A DNA stretch of 64,000 bases from assembly GCA_024449915.1 (NCBI GenBank), contig JAMZAV010000958.1, positions 186,001 through 250,000 of the forward strand, given 5' to 3'. Both the position numbers and the translations under genes were made by a program. The notes under the pieces were generated by a model that saw only the letters and a program-made list of their open reading frames with translations, did not search any database and was not told the origin of the DNA. Positions 34,320 through 44,763 of the stretch are shown in pieces (position 1 is the stretch's first letter; each line of letters begins with the position of its first letter). The stretch is from Sweltsa coloradensis (lineage: Eukaryota > Arthropoda > Insecta > Plecoptera > Chloroperlidae).

Positions 34320-34326
34320 GCCCCAC

Positions 34327-35630
34327 TGACGTTGAAACCGCGCGTTCCGAGTCTACGTTGCCTCAGAAACAATAAGCACTTACCTACTACACGGCGTTCG
34401 ATTGATTTCTGTATAAATTTCCTTTGTATTAGTTTAATCTGTTATGATTTTCGAATTCATGCCTCTACTGCTCCCGTTGATTTAAAAAAAATGTCGGAGA
34501 TTTTATTAGCATTTTACATACTTTTCTTGCTTCGGTTTATAGGTTTTAACTTTTTCTGCAAATATACAACACGTTATAGCCTCTTACTGGCAAGCTTTTC
34601 ATTTCTCTCACAGTTGGAGAATGGTCACAAACGTACCGGCGTAAGGTTAGAATAATTGCGATTAAATACGATTAACTATATCGACATTAATACAGACAAA
34701 ATTAACAAACGTTGCATTTATTTAGAAAATACTAACAATATATTCGAGCTCCCCCCCCCCCCCCCCCCCACAAAAAACACAGTAGCTTCAGTCATTTTTT
34801 AAAGGGAAAATTGGTTAAAATTTAATTTGTAATTGCTGATTAAGGTTATACAAGAAGATAAAAGTGTCTCCTAATGCTAGGTACCACCATCACCACCTAC
34901 ATTCATTCATTCCACATAGGATTTGGACGTAGGCCTACTAATCGATGTCCAGACTCATAGATCAACAATGTCTCGTGCTCGTACGTCAACCAATGCATTG
35001 CGACACGAGTTTTAAATAGTACCTTACATAACCACGACAATGGTCAATCTAAAGTTCAAGTTACGTCAGTGATCGAGTAGAGGCGACAATGCTAACGGTT
35101 TTATTGTACTGTAATAAATATTTCATTTGATTAAACTCATATTTTGTTTGAAGTATATAATAACATAAGTAGTAGTATTACTTTGTTTATTTTTAAACAA
35201 AGCTTAGTCTTTTCATGAAGTTTGCCTCATAAAACATAATTTAACTTATGAATTAATTGGTGTACAGTTTAGCAAAAAATTGTTATTGTTGTCCGCATGG
35301 ATACCGAATTGAACTTAGTTGTTTCCGAGAAAATATTATAATTTACTACATTTTACTTATCTTTCAAAAGACACTTGTTGTTCTGTAAGTGGCTCGTGAA
35401 TAATCATTTCAGTAATACTTCTCTGTAAAAATCCAGCATGTTCGTGTTTTACTTGCAAGCCACTTTTCGGATTTTGTTTTAGGATAACAAAAAAATGTTA
35501 TTTAATGCGATGGCGACTGTATACCCATAAGGCAAACGTTATAAAGTTAATTTGATACCTATGCGTAATTAAAACAAAAAGTGTTGTTCAACTTTAGAGA
35601 GTGCACTTTTTTTATTGACGTCTGTTATTT
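34327..35630 (+). other. Intron 1 sequence without a gene
   Basis: No supported gene; the open frame at 34278-34655 starts inside the TIR element and has no domain. A C-run lies at 34751-34769. Confidence 0.5.
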
Positions 35631-35632
35631 AG

Positions 35633-35642
35633 TAAGTTAGTT

Positions 35643-35704
<62 letters not shown>

Positions 35705-35723
35705 AAAGTAGTAATTAGTAAGT
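35633..35723. repeat. (AAGT)n microsatellite
   Basis: About twenty AAGT units. The neighbouring GGTATTCGAACTC (35763) may be a box-B remnant of a decayed SINE on the - strand. Confidence 0.95.
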
Positions 35724-36072
35724 AAAGTACTTAAAAAAAATTTGTTTAAAAATGATTGGCGTATGGTATTCGAACTCATTCTCCTTGATACATGAGTTAT
35801 GTACAAGGCATCGTAGACAGTTCATGAAACTTTTTACTTTTTTTCTTACGGTGTAACTTTTTAGAGACAGAGAAATAGGGCCTATCAATTCTTCATCATG
35901 GCCAAAAGTTTCTTTTCACTCTGACAAGCTGAATTATTTGTTTTCCTTCATCTTTGTCACTAAAAAAATATTTTTAAAATTCCACCATTTATCAATCGTT
36001 TCCTTGTTTCCTCCTCCTGTTTTCCTCCCCCCCCCCCCCCACACATTGTCTCCGAAAACGAGCTAAACATAC

Positions 36073-36107
36073 AGCGCGACCCTCGAGTGACCCACGAGGA
36101 TCGCGCT
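36073..36107. repeat. GC-rich 13-bp stem hairpin
   Basis: AGCGCGACCCTCG pairs with CGAGGATCGCGCT around a 9-nt loop, with one mismatch. It stands out against AT-rich flanks. Confidence 0.7.
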
Positions 36108-36359
36108 ATGTAAATACGCGTCGCATCTGCGCGTTGTATTATGCATGTTTTCCACGGCGGAGAAGAATTACCTTTGCAAATGAAGTCACGAAGGTCCCCC
36201 TTAAAACATGATAATGTTATTGCTGTGTTTGATGTTTTGGAAAAGAAAACTTAACAGAAGTATAAACCGGCGCTCAAGACAACATGCGATAAAATAACAT
36301 TCATCCGTTAGTTTTGTCACTCGTAAAAGATCGTCGTAGCTATGAAAGCACATAATAAA

Positions 36360-36600
36360 TTGTTTAGAAATGTTCTGGATTAGTCTTGATGATTCTGGCG
36401 TCGCCCGCGGGTGAGTCGTGCCCAACTATCTGGTTGATGTTTCCTAGTTCAAATACCAATCTCTGGTTGGCTATTGGTCACGCGTCCATTACGTCGGCGC
36501 CAACATGGTCGTCTCGGTCCGCTTTAAATTTAAGTTCCCCACTGGAAATGGGTTACGTGACTGAGTGGGTAGACCCTAAATAGAGATGCATTTATTTACT
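36360..36600 (+). repeat. SINE-A, 5'-truncated
   Basis: Body TTGATGATTCTGGCGTCGCC, CCAATCTCTGGTTGGC and GTGACTGAGTGGGTAGACCC, and a TTTATTTA tail. The tRNA-like head is absent. Confidence 0.8.
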
Positions 36601-37526
36601 AACCATGAATTGAAAAGATCGAAATGAAGTAAATATATCGACGTATTTGAAACGAGAAACTGTAGCATCGTTCATGTTTAATTGAAAAAAAAGTTTCTGT
36701 TATTTATTTATGTATTTTTTTTAGTTACACTCAAATACAGCATCTGTGCCATTTTATATCCAGGTAATACACATCGTACACATATAACATAATAAAAAAC
36801 ATTTCAACATACAAATTCTAGTAAACATACAATATGATGAATTGATGATTTACAATGTTATTGTACCCTATACCTATTAAAAATAACAAAACGCATGCAT
36901 AACAAAACAATATATCATTATTAATTTAAAATTTACGAGTAGATACCGGATTAATGATTTGTGATGTGCAGAATATATGACAAAAAAGGCCGAAATCTAA
37001 AAGCAAAAATGCCAATTTATAAGTAAGGGGTGGCTGTACATTATGTGGTAAGCCATTGTGAAATCGTAGAGTCAAAACCACGTGATTCTGTATAGTCGCA
37101 TTTACTTGTAGGGTATGTACTATGTAGTATACAATAAATCACGGTGTGGTAATCCCATATAATAATTGTAAAAGATGTGGCTGTATTGTGAACTACCTGC
37201 CAATGTGTACACATCGCAGTTATTTGCTAATCCAGGAAGACAATGTGTGCAGTGTTGAGTGTTGACTTTTGTCATTGTACAGCATTAGTACATTGAAAAA
37301 CAATATTATCTTTTGTCGGTGTTGTAACAAGAGATATGAATCTTACATCGTACGATATGGATCCACGTCTGTAAAACTTGAAGACCATGTTACCAGCTGT
37401 AGGTATTATTTCGTGTGTACTTTCTTGTTTTAAATATTATAAACACAGCACAAATTTGTTTGCCTGTTTTCTTTCTTATATTTCTGTTGGACGAGCTCTG
37501 CAAACTAGGTTAGGTAGTAATATTAG

Positions 37527-38106
37527 AGGGGTGTTTACCCGCTAAACAAAAAAATATATTTTATTCAGGCTAACTAGTTATGAATTTAGAACATAACATA
37601 AACATTATTTGGAAATCTCCCCCAAGACATAACATGGAAACGATCTTTTTGCCCTGTGACCTTGGAGGATTTTCATCCCAAAAAATATTGACCATTAATG
37701 ACGTACTCGACAGCCTTTTTCTGTTAATCTTCTATATTTTGTTTTGTAATTTGGGCAAGTGGTTCGGTCAAAATATGCTGATTACCAAGAAGGGGTGTGA
37801 TTTTGGAATGCATTATTTTTGCGTGTTTGAGTGTATATTTGTGCACAGTTTCAAGGCACGATGTTATAAAGGGCCATTTTAGATTGGTACGATGTTCTAG
37901 TATCTATGCGGAACAAAAAATAAGCAGGTTAAAGCCGATTTAAGAAATTTCCCAAAATACCAATTTTCGCAATTTTCTTGATCAAAAAATTGAAAAATTC
38001 GTGCAAAATCACAGTTACAAGATATAAATTTTTAAACGGTCATTTGAGTGCAGTATTATGCTATAGATTATGTGGTAAAAAATAATTGTTTGGGTTATTA
38101 GCCCCT
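37527..38106 (-). mobile_element. TTAA-flanked MITE (piggyBac-like), copy B
   Basis: Inverted, shorter relative of 5188-5912. TTAA lies on the right (38107-38110) and TTAG on the left (37523-37526), a one-base change. Ends AGGGGTGTTTACCC and, inverted, AGGGGCTAATAACCC. The internal open frame at 37580-37882 is not shared intact with copy A and does not look like a transposase. Confidence 0.75.
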
Positions 38107-38392
38107 TTAAAGACATTTCGCGCCTGCAAATCTAATTGTAAACAGTTCAAACCGTAACTTGTATTTTTAAAAACTGAGAATACTATCTGCTCAGCGTACT
38201 AAATGTGGTATTTATCTCGACCTAGGTAGTTATTGATCATTCTTAATCTGTATTGTTCATTTTAATCCTTAATCTGTATTCTTGAATCAACTCTTATCTA
38301 CAAATTAATATTATTACTTTAACTTTTAATGTTATTCACCATCGTTATCTAAATGAAAACCAGCTTATATAAAACATGTGTGTTTATTACCA

Positions 38393-39164
38393 CTAGGAAA
38401 ACGCTAAAGTCCCGCCGCGTTGATGGATGAGCTTTTTAAAGGTTTTAGTTTGCGTGGGATATCTTTACTTTTGCAAGTGCTTTGTTTTGCTGCCTACGCA
38501 TTCTAGGTGAATGTTGTCAAGTTTCTTTTGTTTCTTGTCAATTGGTATTATTTACCGTAAAAAACTTGTATTAAAAGCTTTATTTCTATGGATTCTGGCT
38601 AAATTTTTCCACTTTTTCTTTCAAAAGGTACTACATAACCATAACCTTAATGTCCATGTATAATATGAACGTTGTAGCCCCACCCGTTTGGTCTGAATTG
38701 GCCCAAATGGCACGAAAATATCGCACAAAAAGTCAAAAAAGTATATTAAAAGCTTTATTTCTCTCGATTCTGGCTAACTTTTTCAACTTTTTCTTTCAGA
38801 AAGCAATACATCACCATAACCTTAATGTGTATGTGAAATATGAACGTTGTAGCCCCACCCGTTTGGTCAGAATCGGCCCAAATGGCACGAAAATATCGCA
38901 CTAAAAATCGAAAAAAATCGTAAAAGTACGATATTCATGAGAAATATTTCTTCGATTGTACCCAAAAACGTGGCAAGTCTAAGTTCAGAGAAAACGAAGG
39001 TCGTGTCAAATTTTCATCAAGATCGCATATGCCGTTTGCCCGGTAGAGAGCGAACAAACAGACGGAAAAACAAACAAAAAAAAACAAAAAAAACAAAAAA
39101 ACACATCGAGCTAAATTTTTTGGGGGGTCGGTGAAATTGAAGTCTTCGCTTCGCTCATCCAATT
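38393..39164 (-). mobile_element. Helentron-like nonautonomous element, copy 2
   Basis: On the - strand the 3' end reads CGCGGCGGGACTTTAGCG-TTTTCCTAG, then T. The 5' end is near ATTGGATGAGCGAAGCGAAG. Two tandem internal units of about 177 bp begin TATTAAAAGCTTTATTTCT (38569 and 38746). An AAAC-rich stretch lies at 39065-39100. It matches copy 3 (47977) at both ends. Confidence 0.6.
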
Positions 39165-41080
39165 ACAAGAATTTATACTCATACTATTTAGGCTAGTGAC
39201 ATTATATATAGCAGTACACCTCTGGGATACTGTTCTCGGTCAAACTCTGTTTTTGAGAGCAGTTGACCTATACTTTTTTGACTGTCGCAATTTACATGCA
39301 ATGTTCTGATATAATTTTAATAACAATAATTAAAAAACAAATGCGGAATGAGAGATTTTTTCTGGGACGCTTTCCGAGTGTTAAATTATACACATAACAG
39401 TGCCACAATTCTAGTTATTTATGCACGTAAACTAATCGCACGCAACCGAAATTTTATTTACGGTATCAGAAGATTATTAAATACATTTAAAAATTACAAA
39501 CTTTTCATTTGAAACTCGTTGCTTGCAGAAAGGCTTCAGTTTTGAAAATAGTCTTCCTTTTACTCCAATATAATCGATTCACCAATATGATTTGATTCGA
39601 ACAGACAACTCACCAACCGTACCAGACTCACGATTCATCTTATTCTTCTTGATATTCCGATCAAACTCTTGCGGTATATATCTTCGAGGATATCACACTG
39701 GCGACGCTGAGACAGTCGCTCTGGGACAGTCTCAACTGAGACAGCATCATCAGTCGGTAGCTTCCCCGGGGATTTGTGGCTCGCGTGCGTCGTAAAGTTA
39801 AATTGCTTTTCGTATATCACTGTCAAATCAAATTGCTCACAAGCAGTAACTTGTTGTGCACGTTTTGTTTAATCCATCGTGTCTTCAAGTGGGTCAATGC
39901 ATATGCATGCATAATGTATTCTGGTATGTTCATTTTATGGTAGGAATCGTGTCTTGGATTTGGGATAAAATAAACCACTCTTCATTTGAATAAAAACAAT
40001 TTGCAGGCATAAATATATTTTTATAAAAGTATCAGCAAACTATAAAGTGTGATTTCTTACAGCTATTTTTACGATATGGGGCAGCAGGAACATATTTTTA
40101 CTAATAATTACATACTCATGAATGAATATATTTATTTTGGTAAATACATAAACTTTCCATAGTATTTTATGCTCGGTATACTTAATATTTTCTACTTGTA
40201 TTTTTCTACCAATTTTCAAACCAACACAATAGGGAATATGCACCAAGTCCAAATATTGACGTGGGTGTAAGAAATGGATAAAAAAAAACACTTAAAATCC
40301 ATTATACTGCAATTAAAAGCAATTTAAAGAAAATATTTTAAATTCTATTGAGGCTCAAAGTTTGTAGTATTTTATTTCCCGCGCAAACAGCACGTGACGT
40401 CAAGATTCAGGTCTAGAGCACGCTAGAGCATTGTTGACCAATGGGCTTACATACATACTTAGATTGCACAGTTCTGTTAATATCACTGTTTGGCATTACC
40501 TTATTGGCCGATTCGCATCAGTACCATATAGTGACGTAGATGCTCATTTTTCCCGCCATTATTATTGATGCAACTTTCAGCTTACTTTTATAAATGAAAA
40601 TCTTATTTAAATAATAAATAATATGATTAACGTATTCAGAATGAAGTCCTTAATGTAGTGGAGTGATAAAAAAAGTTAAGGTATATTCCCTAATCCCTAT
40701 TATGTTTAATGTGTCTCCTACGAATAATGTTGCTTTTGGAGTCTCTGTAAAATCCGTTGTATTGAATACTCTTTTGAAGTGACTTTTCTATTACTCTTCT
40801 CACGATTCTTTCTTTCTACGTGACGCAAATACCTGTTGTTTTTATGTGTGACAAAACTTTAGTCACCACTTGAACTAAACCTTAACCCACCTCAGGAATG
40901 GAGAACCGTACGCTACCGGTTTTCTAATAATGTTCTATGTTAGCCGTATACGATTCTTTCTCCAAGATTAGGTCAATATTTCAAGACCGATATTGGCTGG
41001 TCTTTTAACCGTTGATGCATCGGCCAATTTGGTTATTTTATTACGTAATAAATCGCGAATACGAGTTTGGGCTGTGTTAG
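39165..41080 (+). other. Intron 1 sequence without a gene
   Basis: Mostly AT-rich. A GC-richer patch at 39690-39790 (GACAGTCGCTCTGGGACAGT, CTGAGACAG repeats) may be a transposon relic. No supported exon. Confidence 0.45.
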
Positions 41081-41082
41081 TT

Positions 41083-41532
41083 GCGCGCCCAGTGATAGGA
41101 TCACGGTACTAGATCTTGTGTGTGGAACACCTTACACCTGTTATAAGTTATCACGCATGCGCGCTGCTGTAGTGCTACTAGTAGCGCGCCCAGTGATAGG
41201 TCACGGTACTAGATCTGGTGTGGGAACACCTACACCTGTTATAAGTTATCACGCATGCGCGCTGCTGTAGTGCTACTAGTAAGCGCGCCAGTGATAGGTC
41301 CACGGTACTAGATCTTGTGTGTGGAACACCTTACACCTGTTATAAGTATCGCGCTGCGCGCTGCTGTAGTGCTACTAGTAGCGCGCCCAGTGATAGGTCA
41401 CGGTACTAGATCTTGTGTGTGGAACACCTTACACCTGTTATAAGTTATCACGCATGCGCGCTGCTGTAGTGCTACTAGTAGCGCGCCCAGTGATAGGTCA
41501 CGGTACTAGATCTTGTGTGTGGAACACCTTAC
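41083..41532 (+). repeat. Tandem array, about 100 bp per unit
   Basis: GCGCGCC(C)AGTGATAGG begins units at 41083, 41184, 41283, 41381 and 41481, spacings 98-101 bp. Each unit contains CACGGTACTAGATCTTGTG, ACACCTGTTATAAGTTATCA and GCATGCGCGCTGCTGTAGTG. The fifth unit is cut by the palindromic element at 41533. Confidence 0.95.
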
Positions 41533-42158
41533 GGACAATCCCTAGACCCAAATATGATTTCTAAAGAATGCAGTAAAGACGTCTGAAAAGTAAGTATAAT
41601 GTAAGAGGGGCTTATTAAAAGAGCAGATTATTTTTTTGAATTTTTTTTTGAAGGGCCATAACTTCAGAATCAACAATTATACTAAAATTACTGGAATCAG
41701 TTGTTCAAGTTCAAAATTTAATTTTGAGCAGCGGTTTTTTGTATATTATTTCTACACTCCTTTATCTACAACCTAAATATAAGGATTACTGATTTTATTC
41801 GGTTTCAGGCGTTGCATGATTTTTCCCGTTAAACGGTACAAAAATTGAAATTGTACCGGCAGTCGAAAAAAATTGTGCAACGCAACAAACCATATAAAAC
41901 CAATAATTCTTATATTGAGGTTGTAGATAAAGGAGTGTAGAAACAATATACAAAAAAAACGCTGGTCAAAATTCAATATTGAACTTGAACAACTGATTCC
42001 AGTAATTTGAATATAATTGTTGATTCTGAGGTTATGTACCGTCAAAAAAAATTCAAAAAATAATCCGCTCTGTTATTAAGCCCCACTTACATTCTACATA
42101 GTTTTCAGACGTCTTTACTGCATTCTTTAGAAATCATATTTGGGTCTAGGGATTCCCC
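41533..42158. mobile_element. 626-bp full-length palindromic element inside the tandem array
   Basis: Its ends, (GGAC/GGGG)AATCCCTAGACCC, and the next 250-plus bp are inverted copies of each other, including TATGATTTCTAAAGAATGC, GTAAAGACGTCTGAAAA, GAACAACTGATTCCAGTAAT and CACTCCTTTATCTACAACCT, up to a centre near 41845. TTAC flanks both sides (41529-41532 and 42159-42162). The array unit resumes exactly with ACACCTGTTATAA. This is a foldback/MITE insertion; with a 3-bp TTA reading it could be PIF/Harbinger-like. Confidence 0.9.
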
Positions 42159-42215
42159 TTACACCTGTTATAAATTTATCACGCTCTCGCACTGCAGTAA
42201 TTTACTTGAGCTACC
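42159..42215 (+). repeat. Remainder of the interrupted tandem unit
   Basis: TTACACCTGTTATAAATTTATCACGC continues the unit broken at 41532, then diverges (CTCTCGCACTGCAGTAATTTA). Confidence 0.75.
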
Positions 42216-43154
42216 TGTCCAGTCCAGTGTCCATGGTGTCATATTGTGTTGTGTGAGAGAGATATATGCATGCCATCCCTGATGCACTTAAAACATTACC
42301 ATTTATCTACAGGCGTAAAACCGATTTCCATTCTCATAAGCTCATTTCCCGAAACTTTGCTTAGTTTGATCAAAGATTTTGAAGTTCGATTTTTTTAAAT
42401 TTTGGATTATGGATGGCCTCAGGCTGCCAGTAGGGGGTGGGGTGGGATATGGAAGAGTGTGAAGTGAAATGCAAGAAACTTGTTTGGCAATGAAGTTTTC
42501 TGTCCAATCCATGATTAATGTGGTAATGCCAAGCTGGTTCGCCCGGATTCTCCGCCAGGATCGCGTGATCGGGGAGTAACCACAGGACTCTTTACATTGT
42601 GGTTCCAGTGGAACTTACACATGGCGGTGGCAAACCCCGATCGTTCTGCACTCTGGTGGGAGATTAGTTTGTTGACCATTGCCCTATTATGAGGAAACGA
42701 AACTCCCTGACGAGAGAGTATACTCTCCACAGCCTGCTAGATCTCCTGCTGATGACGACGGTGACAGCAGGCGGTGTGTCGTCATCATGGGGTCAGTATC
42801 TGACGAAAGGTTGTGGCTTCAGCTATAAACAGACGCGGTGTTGTTCTATTATTCGGGGCCTCGGCCTGGAGCCAACTGTTGAAGAGGATGATCGGTCCGC
42901 GGATGTATTTCGGTGACGACTGGTGCATGGACACGAGTGTAAGGCTAACGTGATGTAGACGGAGGGCTTTCAAGATGATGCGATGACATCCCCATCAATC
43001 TCACAGGCTTACGCGGGTCCGAGATATTGAAAGAGGTGTAGAAAGCTCCTCAGTAGAGTACACTCCATTTTACCCGGTGACTAAAAGACTGACTAAAAGT
43101 GACTAAAAAAAGTTGTTAGTGGCTGTTTATAAAACTCAATACTAGCATGTGCGT
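42216..43154 (+). other. Intron 1 sequence without a gene
   Basis: Open frames at 42515-42730, 42689-42916 and 42785-42973 overlap on both strands and have no recognisable domain. They are more GC-rich than the surroundings and may be transposon relics. Confidence 0.4.
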
Positions 43155-43205
43155 ATGACTGGCTAAGGGAAACCTTCGAAAAAACTTTCAGTAAGGATTG
43201 CCGGT
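43155..43205 (+). repeat. SINE-C body fragment, inverted
   Basis: CTAAGGGAAACCTTCGAAAA, AACTTTCAGTAAGGATTGCC and GGT match the body at 49785-49835. No head follows; the neighbouring MITE begins 10 bp later. Confidence 0.6.
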
Positions 43206-43214
43206 GGTTGGTAT

Positions 43215-43611
43215 CAGGGTGTTTTTGACTTTAAATCAGATTTAGTTCAAAGGATTTATTTAATAAAAATCAATGATTTAAATCAAATGCTCTTTTTCTT
43301 CATTTTGAGCAACAAATTCAAGAGTTCTAACTGATTTAGGCAAAGTTTTCCCTAAAATAATTTTTGAATTATATTTTATAAAACGCTTGTGAAAGTATTT
43401 AATTCGCTCACCAACTTGACAAGTTTGAAACACTGATATTTTTTATTTAAATCAATAAAAATCTTTATTTAAATCGGCTAAAATCGAAAAAATCTGATTT
43501 AAATCGAAAAGTTGATTTTTTTATAAAATATATCCGATTTAAATCAAATAAATTATGATTTTGATTTTTTTGATAAAATTTAAAAAAAAAAAAATGAAAT
43601 CACACACCCTG
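43215..43611. mobile_element. Short MITE with CAGGGTGT ends and GATTTAAATC-rich interior
   Basis: The ends are CAGGGTGT on the left and ACACCCTG on the right. The interior is dominated by GATTTAAATC-type palindromes and TTTAAATC words. The CAG-type end suggests hAT, but an intact 8-bp duplication is not visible. Confidence 0.65.
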
Positions 43612-44337
43612 CGGTTGATGTTGACAAGACGTTCTCCTGATCTAGAGTTTACAAGCCCCCGAAAAGGACGTGGGTTCGAATGTTTTTGTAATTTGTCCTT
43701 CCTCGACACAACAACTCACTCACCGTTTAGAAAGTAAAATAAGATATCTTCATGAATCATATTGATCGTTTGGCACTTTTGCTAGCGTCGACGCCGTTTC
43801 TTGTTGTAACTTTAACAAACAAGAATAAACAATAAATCGAATGTGACAGTGAGAAAATATTGGAAGGATAAAGCAAATCATTTTAGGGACATCAAAATAA
43901 AATATGTGGCAAGATATAGTTATCCCCTAGGATTTCCTCACTCAAAGATGATCGACGTGGTTTGTTCTACTAACATTATTTGAACCTTCCTGTCAATATT
44001 CAAATACCCCAAAAGTTAACAAAAAAGGGTAATTTGTATATTAACGAATAAGTTTATTTTGCATATCGTCTCTATTAACCTTTCGATTTAGACACAAGAC
44101 AAAGCAAACTTCCTATACACTTGTTGGGTTTCACGTTTCAACCGTTGTCAATCTCAATTTATTTCAGGACATAGTATAGTACATAATTATTATACAAGTA
44201 AAAGTAATTCATAGACTATTATTATCGAATGTGTCGCCTGATGATATTAAACAAAATAATAATTTGTAGATAAAATGCAAACTACAAAAGGCAACAAACG
44301 TGGGTAGACCACAAAAGTGCGTAGACTCTGCGAATTT

Positions 44338-44560
44338 ACTTATTCATTCGTTCGTTCGTTCGTTCGTTCGTTCGTTCGTTCGTTCGTTCGTTCGTTCGTT
44401 CGTTCGTTTGTTCGTTCGTTCGTTCGTTCGTTCGTTCGTTCGTTCATTCATTCTTTCTTTCGTTCGTTCGTTCGTTCGTTCGTTCGTTCGTTCGTTCGTT
44501 CGTTCGTTCGTTCGTTCGTTCGTTTATTCATTCATCATTTATTTATTTATTTATTTATTT
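44338..44560. repeat. (CGTT)n microsatellite, then (ATTT)n
   Basis: Around forty TTCG/CGTT units with a few interruptions, ending in TTTATTTATTTATTTA. The long FVRS/SFVR frames here are translations of the repeat. Confidence 0.97.
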
Positions 44561-44695
44561 AATATCATTAAGTAGTTCGTACACCACTACCATCAGAAAC
44601 TCAAGAGTAGACATCTGCTTGCTTGATTTACTTATGGTCGTGGTCGTGGTCGTTTAGTTCGTCGAGTCTGGAAAACGTGACTATTTATATTATTC

Positions 44696-44763
44696 CCGAC
44701 ACGTGGGGAACTAGGCCACAGCCATCCCGACACGTGGGGAACTAGGCCACAGCCATCCCGACT
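44696..44763. repeat. 33-bp tandem duplication
   Basis: Two identical units reading CCCGACACGTGGGGAACTAG followed by GCCACAGCCAT. Each carries a CACGTG E-box. Confidence 0.9.

Noticed and set aside
35612..35806. Open frame with a LLTYLLTYLL repeat
   Set aside because: It is a translation of the (AAGT)n microsatellite.
44300..44575. Long FVRS/SFVR-repeat open frames
   Set aside because: They are translations of a (CGTT)n microsatellite, open in several frames; no coding evidence.
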